Shown: positions 23,806 through 35,266 of the stretch, in pieces
Position numbering within the stretch: position 1 is the stretch's first letter
Layout of the letters: every line of letters begins with the position of its first letter
Source: Marasmius tenuissimus
Taxonomy: Eukaryota; Basidiomycota; Agaricomycetes; Agaricales; Marasmiaceae
NCBI GenBank assembly: GCA_029532415.1
Contig: JAQOTA010000050.1
Coordinates: 1-64,000, forward strand
Length of the DNA: 64,000 nt
Direction of reading: 5' to 3'
The notes under the pieces: generated by a model
Told to the model about the DNA's origin: nothing
The model's database searches: none
What the model saw: only the letters and a program-made list of their open reading frames with translations
Position numbers and translations under genes: made by a program

Positions 23806-25199
23806 GCCGTTATACGGCTAGTAAGCGTCCTATGGTCAGCAACCCCGATCGGAACCCCGAAGTAAGAATAGACAGCTTAACATTTGGGCAGTTAGTCTCA
23901 TTAGCAGCAAAAGGATGGTCAAGTAAGATTTGAGGCTACGTCGGAAGAGTCCTGGGACGTTGCAAAGTGGGTGTCCTCCTTCCAATCAGGTACTTATTTG
24001 ATTTGCTCAACAGATATACTTCAACTTCAGTCAATGGCCTCTCTAATCAAAGCTTGAGAGGGACGTCATCCTGCCACGGGGGATCGGGCAGTCTGTAACC
24101 CCTGTGAAACCGACCGCGAGAATCATCAGCATTCCCTGACCCATTAGTTATTCCGAAATGACAATTCGAGGTGTTACATACACGTTCAGGTACGTGTTAC
24201 AGTAAGCCGAGCTGGTGTTCACAGTTTGATCTGATACTATCCCAATGGTTGATAGTGAGCCACTCGCCTCGAGCTGCATCAAAGTGCCTATAGCATCTTC
24301 GAGAATCCCGTTATTGAGGGGTAGACGCGAGCCTGCTCGTCGACTCTGGCAGAGAAACACCCATAAGCACGAGGACTACGTCAGGGACCTCAGTAACTCC
24401 CCGAAGAGGGGATAATCTTAGCCACTCGGCAGTTCGTCAACGCAAAAAAGGAAAGAACCGAATGTCAGACTCGGTAACATAAAAAACACTAATGATCACG
24501 GACGCTGGACCGGACGGGGATGGATCGGCTCACTGAACGTCGAGCTTGTCACTGGTGAGCAAGGATTCTAGTATTGGGCTCTCAAATCAGCGCCAAAGCA
24601 GCTCACCCGGTTTACGGCAGCGCGGCCAGGAGAAAAGAAAACAATAGTTCCAAACATTCCGTACTGTGCACAGTCGTTGTGATTCAAATCGGTAGAAGCA
24701 AGCGAGCTGTGAAGATCGGTTCAGGCTTTTGGGGCAAGAAAATCAGAATGGGACGCGGTGAGTTCTCCCTGCTAAACTATATGCGTTCAAATTCCATCAA
24801 AAGGGACGTTCGAGTATATATACTTCCCACATGGTGTCGAGCCTCGACAAACAGCAAGCTAACAGGACCGGGGCACGAAGCGAGAAACACTTTAGTACCA
24901 AGCTCCTCATCGAGCTCGTTCTATATCAAGTGTGCGGAACTGAAACAAACACCGTACCTCTCGTATTGAGTGCTGGATGTTTGTATGCAGTTCCCATCAT
25001 TGTAGACTCATGACAGCCCCCCTATTTGTATGTCTCTATTGAGCCTTCCCGCTTTGAGTTGATCTACCGAATGCGCATCACGGACGTACGTGTGGGTGAT
25101 CGATCCTTCATACGTAGGATGTACATACAAAGCTTCAGTCCCCGTTCTAACATCGTTGTAGCCTAGTTCCGGCCTTGAGTATCCTCCCATACCGATAAG
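23806..25199. other. Duplicated spacer upstream of the thaumatin-like gene, block A
   Basis: Non-coding by inspection. It matches 39880-41298 in block B in scattered patches, for example CAGCAACCCCGATCGGA and CGGACGTACGTGTGG. The last 200 bases before the gene are the best conserved, as expected for a shared promoter. Confidence 0.5.
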
Positions 25200-25208
25200 T
25201 ATAAAAGG
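25200..25208 (+). promoter_or_regulatory. TATA box of thaumatin-like gene A
   Basis: TATAAAAGG lies 80 bases upstream of the ATG, inside the sequence GATAAGTATAAAAGGCCC that is identical in the block B copy. Position and conservation support a core promoter with transcription starting about 30 bases downstream. Confidence 0.7.
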
Positions 25209-25279
25209 CCCTCTGTGCAAGGCTTATCCTACCAGAGCTCTCATCTAGTTTTTTTCTTCTCAACTTCACACACCCAGCT

Positions 25280-26136
25280 ATGCAACTCACCTCTGTCTTC
25301 ACCACCCTTGCCGTCCTCGCTGCCGCTGGCTCCGTCATGGGCGAGCGCCACACCGTCACTATGGTCAACCGGTGAGCAGCTCGTTCAGCAGTCACTGTAC
25401 CTCAAGCCCTCGAGGTTGACATTTTTTTAAATTCTAATAGCTGTGGCCGTGGCACTCCCAAACTCATTCGTGGACCCAACGTCTTGTCCTCCGGAGGGTC
25501 CTACACAGAAAATGGTGTCCTCGCCTCCGCGATTGCCTACCTCCAAACCGGCAACTGTGGGTTCAATGGCGGTGAGTATTACATCCAAAATCAGAGCTCT
25601 GAGAGGTGTTGATCAAAGCCGGATGTAGAGAATTGTATGACTGCTGAGGTATGTTCTGACAATCTGACAAAAGAAAACCAAAGATTTTGAACCTAATAAA
25701 ACCGCGTGAATAGCTCACCTTGAAGAACCCGAATCCTTCTCAGCCTGGGTCAGGATCTAGTGTCAACCTTTCCCTTATTCCTCCGTAAGAATCATGTCAG
25801 TCTGAGCCTACCTGCCTGAGTCACTCATCAAATTATACTATAGCCACACTTTTAACGTCCCCATCGCCTTGCGATATACCGGGTCTTGCTCTAACGGCGT
25901 TACCTGTACGTATTTTTTTATGGTTACCTATTCTGTTCACTTTTTGACGAGACCAATACCTATTAGGCGCCAACGCCAACTGCCCTACGACGGACGCGTT
26001 CCGTGTTTCCTCGGACACTCAGGCTCAGCGTGCTTGCCAGAACAACGATGTGAGTCATTTGTTCGGTCCATTCGACTTAGTTGAGGCTAACTACTAGCCC
26101 GGGTAGGTCAACTTGGAGATCACTTTCTGCCCTTGA
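25280..26136 (+). CDS. Small secreted thaumatin-like (glycopeptide family) protein A, 162 aa
   Basis: Seven exons: 25280-25371, 25441-25571, 25629-25648, 25714-25784, 25844-25905, 25967-26049, 26107-26136, summing to 163 codons with GT-AG introns of 57-69 nt. A signal peptide (MQLTSVFTTLAVLAAAGSVM) leads a mature chain beginning HTVTMVNRCGRGTP, then VLSSGGSYT, GNCGFNGENC, PGSGSSVNLSL, GSCSNGVTCANANCP, QRACQNNDV and a terminal ITFCP. The evenly spread cysteines suggest several disulfides. The pattern matches the small secreted proteins of Agaricomycetes annotated as glycopeptide or thaumatin-like. The role is unproven; thaumatin-fold proteins act on cell walls or bind glucans. Exon 3 is only 20 nt. 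Confidence 0.88.
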
Positions 26137-29100
26137 GTTTGAGTGGAATGGCTTTCCGGTACTGACAACTTGAATATGATATAATCTGAACCGGATGAAA
26201 CATTCAAAATGGAGGTATGATGCAAATAAATGAATAGAAAAAGAAGAGAGAAAAAAAACAGGTAGTTTTATGTATCCTTACGGCTCAATCACAATGAATT
26301 TTCCGTTGGAATCAAATGTACCCCCGCACTCTGATATTTTCCGTAGTAGGTGTTAAGATGATCGAGTCTTCCTTTATTGTAGCTCTCATAATCGCATCGC
26401 TTTGCAGCTTGGTTTACCTGGTTGAAGCACAATTTTGCCGGGTCTGGAAAGTGGACTTTACCAAGCGCTAATCCGCACCTCCGATCATTCCTTGACCTGG
26501 CGAATTGCGTTGACCTTTGGCCTCAAAGTGAGTGAGACTTCGTGAATTTACTATAACCTAAAAGGCGGGCACAGACCTCAGTAGTCAACATTCAAAGAAG
26601 TTGATATGAGTCAACGACAAGGGGGGCACGTCTAAGTCAATGATGAGACCGCTCAAACTATTAGACATCAACTGCAAATTTTTGACCCGATACGGCCTCT
26701 TGGAAGGCATGAACTGTAAAAGCTGATCGGCCATTAGACCCTGACCCTTAACATTCACAAGTAACAGTGAAACCCATAGTTGGCGGTCGTCCTAGTATAC
26801 GAATCTGCACCAACCTATTTGCCTCGATATTGGACCCGTAGTCAGAAGCTGATTGGTTCACTGAGTGATGCATGTCCCTGGCACAAGGAGAATTACAATT
26901 TGACGTTCCAAATAGAGTCACCTTGACGTGATTATCGCAATCCTTTCATAGTTCTTAGCAGCTCAAAAGCTTCACAAATTAAGCAGCAGCTGGGGGCCTA
27001 CACCGAGAGATGTCAATCGGTCGGTTCACTCTTCATCCACGGTGCTAAACAAGGAAATCCAGTTGTGTGTATTCAGTGATCCCTTAATTCCTGTTGAACA
27101 GGGTTGCAAAAGCTTCCTTTCAATTGGAGCTCCTACTCTCACTACCCCAAATGCTCGTTCGTCCCCTACAGTGGTATTCACGTCCAAGTTGATATTTAAC
27201 CGAATTATCCGTTTGGGTGTCCAATTAGCTTGATGTGCGGCATGCTAAATCAATACTAGAGATCCCAAGAATTACTGAACGTCGTTCATCTGGGCGGGTA
27301 CCACTCGACTGCTCTGGGCAGGATTCAAATCTATAGACAGTCCCACTCCCAACGCGAGGGCAAAATATCGTCCTGAAAAACAAAGGAGTGCAGCTGCAAG
27401 GTCTCGCGCCTTTCCCTCTCAGAGGAGTGTTTCACGTAGGATAGAAAAACGTCCACATGTGCTAGCCAAGAGGTGTGTTCAGCTGGCTTCAATTAATCAG
27501 GCTAACCTTTTTCTCGCCTGTTTGCCAATACTCTTCATATCAAGACACCGCTTGCCATGAACCGTTGGGTACCGGTACCAAACGTTCGCAAAATCAATTA
27601 TTCCGTTTAGATCCCACATTCATTATGGGTACCGACAGAAGAGGAGAAAGCCACTCTGTTGGTATGGCCGCTTAACGGCTCACCGTCTGCACTTTTACCT
27701 TTGTAATTCTCCTCCGCCCTTTAAGTTTAATCATCCGTCCACCGTGTTCTGAGGCTTTGACTTCCTCGTTCGCTCCTAACTACTTACCTAATCGTGTCAT
27801 CCTTACTGCGTGTTGTTAGCTTGAATTGCCTAACGGCCCCGAATCTTTCTTGTCTAGTCGTGGAGGCTACTAACAGGACATAGATGGCGTAAAAGATGGC
27901 ATCCACATGTTACGGAAACAGCCACCATCACGAAGCATATTCGTCTCTATGCCGAAGAGGTACGAACAGCTGAGTTTTTGAGCTGCAGATGGCACGGCCA
28001 ACCTTTTTCGTCTCGATGCTAGGTATACATCTGCAATATTCAATCATTGACCCACGAAAGTATCTGCAAGTACCACGGTGCCACCACTACATATAACCAG
28101 CGATACTGAGTTGGACTTGGAGTCGGATCATGCGTTGGGAAAAGAGGGGTACGGGGAGATAGGCCGCGGGCGAAGTTACACTGGTAGAATGGGGTGTCCC
28201 AAAACCGTGGTGCGTTCCCCTATTTAAGCGCTCGTTCTTCCGTTCGTTCTTTATTTGACGGTAATGATTCTTTTTGTCGACGATCTGCTGGTATCGATTT
28301 TTCTCATTCTCACCGTACTGGAGCCATTGAATCGTAGCATGGTTTCCTAACGGAAGGCTGGCTCATGATGAACATCTAGCACAACAAGACATGGCCCGCG
28401 GGGAACAAACAAATAGCACCTTTGTTCCCCACCGTCAAGCCACTTTATACGTGCTTGTACGAATTAAGTTGGCTAACTCGACCAAAGCTCTGACACGACG
28501 ATAGGGAGAACGTCATTTGGCAGTCCGTGTTATTCAAGACTTGGACCGATTTGACGTTTGGGGATTCGCCGAAAGAGGAGAAATCTCGGATTGCAAAGTA
28601 AGTGTTTCTCGTCGTTGCCTTATCATCACCACTGAGGTGCCATCCGGATTGCTCGAGGGGCACCGGATTGTTCGAGGGGCAAATTCTAGCTTTCGTTCAG
28701 TGACATGCTGTACCTACACTGTCCTTTCACGGTCGAATTGTAAACTGACCCAATTAACGTATCGCAGGATGTCTAAGCTCCCTAATTCCGGTTTCACACC
28801 TTAGTATGTTATCTTTGTCTCTCGCCACACGCGGCACTCAAACCTTTGGAGCCTTATTATTTGTGGCTCAACCGTTCCCGATCTTTCTGCTACTCACTTC
28901 ATCACCAAGTATATGTACCTCATCCCGGTTTTTAGCTTCGCACCGACTCTCTACCAAGACAAACTGAACAACAGACATACTCCGGTACCTTCTCGCCAAA
29001 ATCTCTCCAAAGCTACGATTCTACATGGTATTATTTGGACGAATTTTCGGTTCCCTTCCCTTATCCCCATTCTGAGATTCTGAGATCTCGACCGAAATGA

Positions 29101-30205
29101 CTGATTTCTTGAGATCTTTAGGTGGCAGTTACAGACTCCCAATCTTATGGCTTCTCGTTACCGATTCAACGGCTGCAGTGCACGAAACAGTGGTTGAACA
29201 CTGACCAAATACACAGCTTGGAGAAATTACAGCAAGTCGTCGTTATTGAGGCTATCCGCACGCCCCGTTTTCCGCTCTTCCAAGCTGCTCAGACCAAGCC
29301 TAATTTTGGCAACTGCCAACCCCGATCATGAGGTCTCTTGTGGGCGTGATCATAGAAAGATCAACTTGGATTCAGTGTCCATGAATGAGCTCAAGGTAAC
29401 CCGCAAGACCCCTCAATGACGCATAAATGACCATCCGAAGCTGGCCACTCGACCTTCACCAGGTTTTACCCCGTCTTTTATCTGCTGTCCCACGGCCCTT
29501 TACCACACGGCCTTTGAATGCCTGCGACCCCGTAGAAGCTGATAGTCGATGAGCACAGGGCTCGAGACTCGAGAGCGTAAAATTATACCGGTTTTTCACA
29601 GTTTCAACTCTGTCAATAAATCTCAAACGTTACCTATCTACATCTGAAACATTTGAGACGGAACATCACAGATCGGAGAAGGTATCTCGGTTGAGAGCTG
29701 AGAGCAAGTTGAGAATCGGTCTCGGAGCTTCCATGTGGCCTATCAGCGAAGTTCAAAAGCTAAAGATGGGTAGATGGATCGTAGCCTCGATCACGATACC
29801 ATGTGCGTGAATCTAGTGTCGAGCTCCAAAATTGATGGTATTTCCCGGGAGTGATCCCTTAACTGTTCGGTTTCTAGGATTCACACACCAGTCTATGGAG
29901 TAGTATCGGAGGTAGTTAAATGAACGAATGTATGATTCAAACTCACACAGATGAGCTTTAGACGGGTGAATATCAAACACCAGGAGGCCTCGGGCTTCTT
30001 CAGAGGTATCCTGAGTCGATATCGTCTCGATTCGCGACGCGTTTTGTTCCCAGTGATGGCTGGTTACGATCAACAAAGTGAAGAATTTACTGTATTGCGG
30101 CTTGAGTCCATCATATTAGGCTACAGCATGCATATCATCAGCGAGGTTTTGAGCACATATATTGACCTATACACAATTCATACCCAAGTAGAATCCACCT
30201 CTATC
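26137..30205. other. Spacer between block A and the seven-helix gene
   Basis: Up to about 26510 this is the 3' flank still similar to block B. Beyond that there is no complete gene. It includes the third copy of the spacer repeat (27680-28180). Short open frames near 28517-28804 and 29122-29331 lack motifs and joinable exons. An in-frame extension of the seven-helix gene reaches back to an ATG at 30057, but the intron pattern favours the later start. Confidence 0.4.
27680..28180. repeat. Third, diverged copy of the duplicated spacer
   Basis: Patches shared with 20.1-20.7 kb and 39.2-39.6 kb occur in the same order: AATCATCCGT, CTTCCTC, GAAGCATATTCG (compare GTAGCATATTCG), TTTTTGAGCTGCAGATGGCA (compare TTTTTGAACTACAGAATGGCA) and CCAGCGATACTG. 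Alignment by eye only; edges are approximate. Confidence 0.5.
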
Positions 30206-31665
30206 ATGGAATCCCACGACACTGAGTCGGCGGCGAGATATCTAACCTTCGATCTTGTATTTGTCCTACCTATGAGCACCCTCCTGGTGGGTTCCTTTCT
30301 GCATTCGACCTGCGATATGCTTCGAGAGCTAACTACCCCGGTTTCTAGGTAGTTTACGTGACTTATGGTGAGTTGTGAGTTTCTACCAAAACATTGTCCA
30401 ACTAAAACACTTCCGATAGGCATATACATGGTTGTTTTTGGGTTGTCACTCCGTGTCTTAACTCGCCCCCGAAACACTCGGGCAACACCGAAGCTATACC
30501 TGTGGTGCACGATTCTCCTTTTTGTTTTGGATACTCTCTACATCACGGGATACTCGTTGCAGCAATTCCGTCAAGTCCAGTTCCAGTACGAGGCAGCGAT
30601 AACCCGAAATACGAATCGTCTTATCGAGGCCATGTTCAAGGACAAGGTTATTGACGTTGGATTGTGAGCTTTATCGTGCGTCTGGTTTCCCGCGCTGACG
30701 ACAATCTCTCAGTGCGATGTGGGCTATTGTAGTCGTCTTGATGAAGTACGCCTTTGACTCTGACTGACCCGATCCGAGATATTTTACCTATATCAACGCC
30801 AGTACGGTTGCCGATTGTACACTGGTAAGCTCGTTCATCTGCGAATTGCGGTGGGATTAGATCTGACCTGTATCGAAGGTTCACCGTTGCTACATGGTTT
30901 GGAATTCAAGGAAGGCAGTTCTCTACCCGTTATCTTTCTTGTCTTTAACGATCAATGGTGCGCATCCCGCCCTCGTCCACGTGTAGCCAGGGTCGCCCGA
31001 GCTCACACATCCTTAGCCGTGCTACTTGGAGCAGGTATCCCTGCGCTCGTCGGGTACTTTACAGAAGAAAGTCTGCGTACATTAGCAAATGACATCAACA
31101 GCGCAACATTTGTTGCAGCGGCGTGTTTTAACTTTGTAGTGACGACGATGACAGGTATGTCTATTTTTCATCTGCGACTTTATAGACTACTCAGATGACT
31201 TTAGCCGGGCGTATCTGGTGGATCAGCCGTAAAACCCAAAATGTCATGGAAAAAGACATTAATCTGAAATATAAAATGGCCACCAAGATCATGTACGTAT
31301 GCTCTGGCTCCTTCCTTTCTACTCTGCCCTCTTATCACTCGATTTCTACTGTTCGTCCACTTAGCCTTGAGTCTGGGCTTATATATTCATCAAGTCTTTT
31401 GATCGTGTTCATCTATCAACTCGTCAAGGGAGGGTTTCCGGTCCCTTTTGATCCTACGGTCATACCTGCCCAGCTATCAGTACGTATCACTAGATTGGTG
31501 AACATTGAATAACCGATAATGCTATATCCAAAGGGTCTGGCTCCCACGATTATCATCGTCAGAGCAGGGTACACGGAATCCTCAGCTGAAGGCCAGATTA
31601 CCGGGTTGAGTGAAGCAGAGCAGACCTCATTACATCTCTCATCGCCGTCGGAGTTGGACATATAG
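30206..31665 (+). CDS. Seven-helix fungal membrane protein, 316 aa
   Basis: Ten exons: 30206-30286, 30349-30367, 30420-30663, 30713-30745, 30803-30824, 30879-30957, 31017-31154, 31205-31292, 31365-31479, 31534-31665, totalling 317 codons. Three exons are tiny (19, 33 and 22 nt). Predicted helices run VVYVTYGIYMVVFG, TILLFVLDTLYI, MWAIVVVLMN, PLSFLSLTINAVL, AACFNFVVTTM, GLIYSSSLLIVFIY and GLAPTIIIVRAG. Motifs VHRCYMVWNSR after helix 3, AGRIWWISR after helix 5 and the ending APTIIIVR are typical of a large family of unnamed Agaricomycete membrane proteins. The topology is receptor-like, but no ligand or coupling is known. ATG 30206 is chosen because it gives a short outside N-terminus; an in-frame ATG at 30057 is the alternative. 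Confidence 0.8.
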
Positions 31666-31839
31666 TGTTGCTGCGCTTCCTAGTGTGCCCGTTGTGTCGA
31701 TTCCAAAGCCATGGTTTCGTGATATCGACGGGCCTTGCTGTATAGCTGTCCTTTAGTATTGATTGGCTTGGGGTGCCAATGCGAAGAAAATTCAATATAG
31801 TTCTTAAGAAGAAGCGCTTGAGCTGTAGCGTCAGAACTG

Positions 31840-33310
31840 TTTTTCGGCGAACCGCGTGATCTCGGCGCCGAACCCATCCCGGCCGGACCCAGCACCAACA
31901 AAACGAACGATGTGCTTTCCATCATCTCTTCTTGCGCTCCTACCCTCACCACCGTCGAACATGGACATACTGAAGCTCACTCAACAAAATCACAACAACA
32001 ACTCCGATAAACAACTATCCCTAGGTTCAGCTGTGGACAAGACAAACATGATGGATAACATGGGTACCGGTACAAAGCCAAGGCAAGGGTCATATACAGG
32101 TGACGCTCTCCTTTCCTTTTTTGCAGGCCAGCCATCTCAGCACCATCTCAGACTTCAGAAAACTCCACAAGGTCGCTGAGGGTATCACGTGCAGAAAACT
32201 CGACACCGGCGATGGATGAAGCCAGGGCCGACGGTGAAAGTGGGCTCATGTACAGTGTGTGTTTGGCTCGCTCCATGGTCTTCTCGTCGCTGCATTTCGT
32301 AGCTTACACGTCCTTGGCAACCCTCATAGCTCTCTTTCTCGTTGCTCTCACTATCGTTCTCCGAGGTCGAAGAGCGGAGCGTTGGCGAATGCGCATACTG
32401 GAAGAGGCCATACAAAACGAAACTTACGCACTCGTTGGACGGAAGAATGACGAGGATGTGCTTGACAAGCCCGTGCTTTGGGAAACCGTGGCTGTTCCCG
32501 CTTAGAAGGGGAAGGCGGTCAGGCTGTCAACCGTATTCGTGAGGACGAGAGAAAGAAGACAGAGTGCGTATGCTGTAAAAACATTCTGGTAAGTGCTACC
32601 GTCGCTCTGATTACATCTTTCCCGCTGCCTGTTTTTCCGTCATTGCCCAATTGGTCCCGTTCTCCTTGCCCGTGCTTTTGTTTTCGTTCTGTCATGGGTG
32701 CCTCTTGCACCTTATCTGTTCATGTCCGACATTATTATTCCCCTACGCTTGCTGACTGTGCCATCTGCTCAGCCTACATCCCCTCAGATTGCTCAGGATA
32801 CAACTCTCGGTCTTTACATCGCAATTAACCACCAACTCAGAAGTTCTATCCTCCTCGTCGCCACCAGCGCCATCCATTGGCAGCACAAGAACTCAATCGT
32901 CATCTATACCCATCTCCAGTCGTCTCAAAGCCCCGTACCTTGCTCGCTGTCACCACACCCGTCTGAACCCGTCAATTCAGACGTCTACTCGCCCTCAGAG
33001 GCCAACACTGTGCCTTCGGTCGAAGCTGCAAAACGGCTGATAGATATAGAGCAGACACTTCTCTGTTACCACCGGCGGATATCGATGCATTGGTGACCAC
33101 TGGTCCCGAAGCCAATGGTCTCTGCTACGATGCAGGTATATCTGCCCGTTGCCATGCCCTTGCCTCATCGTACCAAGAATGGTAGTCTTGACAAGGACGA
33201 GCTTCCTCTTATGGAGATAGGGATTGTCGATGTCAAGGTGGTTTCCGAGGCGGAGAAGGAGAAAGGAGAGTATGGTCAGGAGAAGGTATCGGTTTGGTTC
33301 TCGCTTCGGC
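31840..33310 (+). pseudogene. Short single-pass membrane gene, block B copy, broken
   Basis: Counterpart of 11510-13637. A Ser/Thr-rich exon (LGAEPIPAGPSTNK), a juxtamembrane exon ending at 32254 (NSTPAMDEARADGE, SGLMY) and a membrane exon from 32303 (YTSLATLIALFLVALTIVL, RGRRAERWRMRILEEAI) are recognisable. Around 32485-32505 the frame is lost: KPVLWET is followed by a stop, while the homologous downstream frame (GQAVNRIRED...KNIL, ending at the GTAAGT near 32590) is offset by one base. The tail region to about 33310 matches A but in shifted frames. It is therefore probably a pseudogene. Confidence 0.65.
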
Positions 33311-33899
33311 CTTCGGAAATTCTATTTTCCTTTTCCTCTTTTGTTTAATTGGAGCTCATATCGTGCATTCGATATCGTTGTACTTTTGTACTTTGGGTGT
33401 AAAATAGTACATCGTGTAAATTTTCATTTGTTTGTTGTTAGTCTGTTTGACTTCGTGTAGGGCTGTTGCGTTGGCCCAAGCCAGCCATAACTTTTGCCAT
33501 CCAAGTTCTAGCGTACGGAAAGATTTGAGAAGAGACTGGGCCCATTTGTCTCACAGTGTAAGACTCGGCGCCGTCCACATACATCCCTTTGACGGGCTTG
33601 GCTGAATACCGAGTTTGAACAACGACGAAGACTCGAGATTCAACCGGGGCGGAGGGTATCAGAGTCATTGTGCTCTCTGTCTCGTTGTACATACCCTCAA
33701 GCTCAGTTGTACACACGTTCAGGTGAGTGTTGTGCGTCCGACCCAATATACAAACATACCAATCAAACCCATTATACGGCGACACTAATTATCATGATCG
33801 AGCTATTCACCTCGAGCTCAATCCAAGCCGCCTAGCCGTAGGCGCACCGAGTAGAATCGTGAATTGTCGGGTAACGAATTGTTAGTCTTGTTTTCTTAC

Positions 33900-34473
33900 T
33901 TTCATGATGCTATCCCAAAGTCCCTCCAGCTGATTTTCTCTGCCCTCGAGAGACATCGAGAGGAGCCTCAATTCAATTCCTAGCCTGGGTCCTCTAGCGG
34001 CAATAATGACAACTGCCGCGAATTTTGGGGAGCTTGGAAAGTATGAGTCTGTTTCCTCCCTGTTAACCTCGTTCTTGAACCCAATTTTGGAAGCCATTAT
34101 TCCTTCAGTCTGGGCCATCTCAGCCCTCAACGTCCTGAGTGGCACTAAATTTTCAACTGGGATGCCTGGATTGAGACCTGCTAGTATTCTCGGACCGCTC
34201 AGGCCAGTTCAGAGAAGCCAGGTATTCTTCTCATCGTTTTGTTATTACCTAGAGGAATCTCGCGAGACTCTCCATCATTTAATACCGCTTCCCTCTACCA
34301 TCTGGATGTTGTGATTTATGCCTTCACAACTTCTTTCAGTGATTGTGCAGGGTAGTTACGCAAGGTCGGACGAGTTGCCAGTTCTCGAGCTGGGGAGTGT
34401 TGATGTAAATGTGACAGATCCGAGAGATGAGAAGAGAGAGGTCCAGCGACCTGAAGGCATACTAGGGTGTTGA
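33900..34473 (+). pseudogene. Relic of second membrane gene, internally deleted
   Basis: Matches both ends of the 14.3-15.6 kb gene, for example TCTCTGCCCTCGA, CCTGGGTCCTCT and later GATTGAGACCTGC and GACGAGTTGCCAGT, with the terminal GGTGTTGA at 34466-34473. The part that would encode the membrane helix and RRRIRM stalk is missing. No open protein remains. Confidence 0.5.
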
Positions 34474-34669
34474 AGCGAAGAGAGGATTGCGTATGCTTAT
34501 GGCCTGGACTATCGTCTCGTCGGACTATAACCCAATAGTGACCGATAAATCCTGGTCCGAAATCTCCATCAACGAGATGTACAAGTAAATCCTAGGAACG
34601 TAACAACGTCGATGTCTATTGAGTATTGACTGTCCCGGCCATTTCAACGCTACCCGTTATGAGAGTTTG

Positions 34670-34735
34670 GTCTCTTTAGATCCTACGGTAATACCTGCCC
34701 GGGTATGATGCGTACTCAACGCCTTTCCATGTTAG
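34670..34735 (+). pseudogene. Fragment of seven-helix membrane gene, block B
   Basis: The run GATCCTACGGTAATACCTGCC closely matches the intact gene's GATCCTACGGTCATACCTGCC near 31450. It lies beyond the small membrane relics, as does the fragment at 15770 in block A, so the fragment predates the duplication. Confidence 0.5.
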
Positions 34736-35266
34736 ATGGAAGCAGTAACTGCTTTCACATCGTAAATGATAGCCCACTGTCGTGCCCATGTCCGAATCGA
34801 TAACGCTTTTCTACCTGAATCTGCCAACGTTCCCTCATAGTGTGTCGAGACTTGGAAAAAAAACCAAAAGATCCCAGAGTAATCCCTGTCGCACTACTGG
34901 CCTATCTCGATTACAATAACACCTCAATGGTTAACATCTATACAATTTTTCAAGCCACAAGTTTCGACCTATATTTACAGCTAGACCACCTATCAACGTA
35001 TTATCCTCACTAACAACAGTACATGTATATCGAAAATCATAAGTAAGGGAACAAGCAGATGGCCAAACTGCAACAAAGAGGAAGTAAGGTAAGGTAAACG
35101 CCAGGAAACCGTAAATAAATGCATCAATCGAGAATCGTATAGCTCGACAGACCGAAGTACAAACTAGTCCTTGGCACGCCGTGTATAGTACCAAAGTAGC
35201 AATGTTCGTACGGGCCATTGTTCCATGATCAAGTAGTCAAGAATAAAGTTCAAGTATCTCAGCGTA

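Larger units (their letters stand above)
11360..26510. repeat. Segmental duplication, block A
   Basis: This block shares gene order and scattered high similarity with 31680-42605: small membrane gene, membrane-gene relic, DUF6535 gene, the 19.1-20.8 kb non-coding repeat, 23.8-25.2 kb spacer and the thaumatin-like gene. Similarity starts near the phrase CCTGGCTTGGGGTG around 11440 (B: TGATTGGCTTGGGGTG near 31765) and fades near 26.5 kb, beyond the secreted gene. Block A is longer chiefly because 20.8-23.8 kb has no counterpart in B and because of an internal 627-bp tandem duplication. Confidence 0.85.

Noticed and set aside
31840..33310. Block B small membrane gene as an intact gene
   Set aside because: The homologous frame shifts after KPVLWET and again in the tail, so no full protein can be read.
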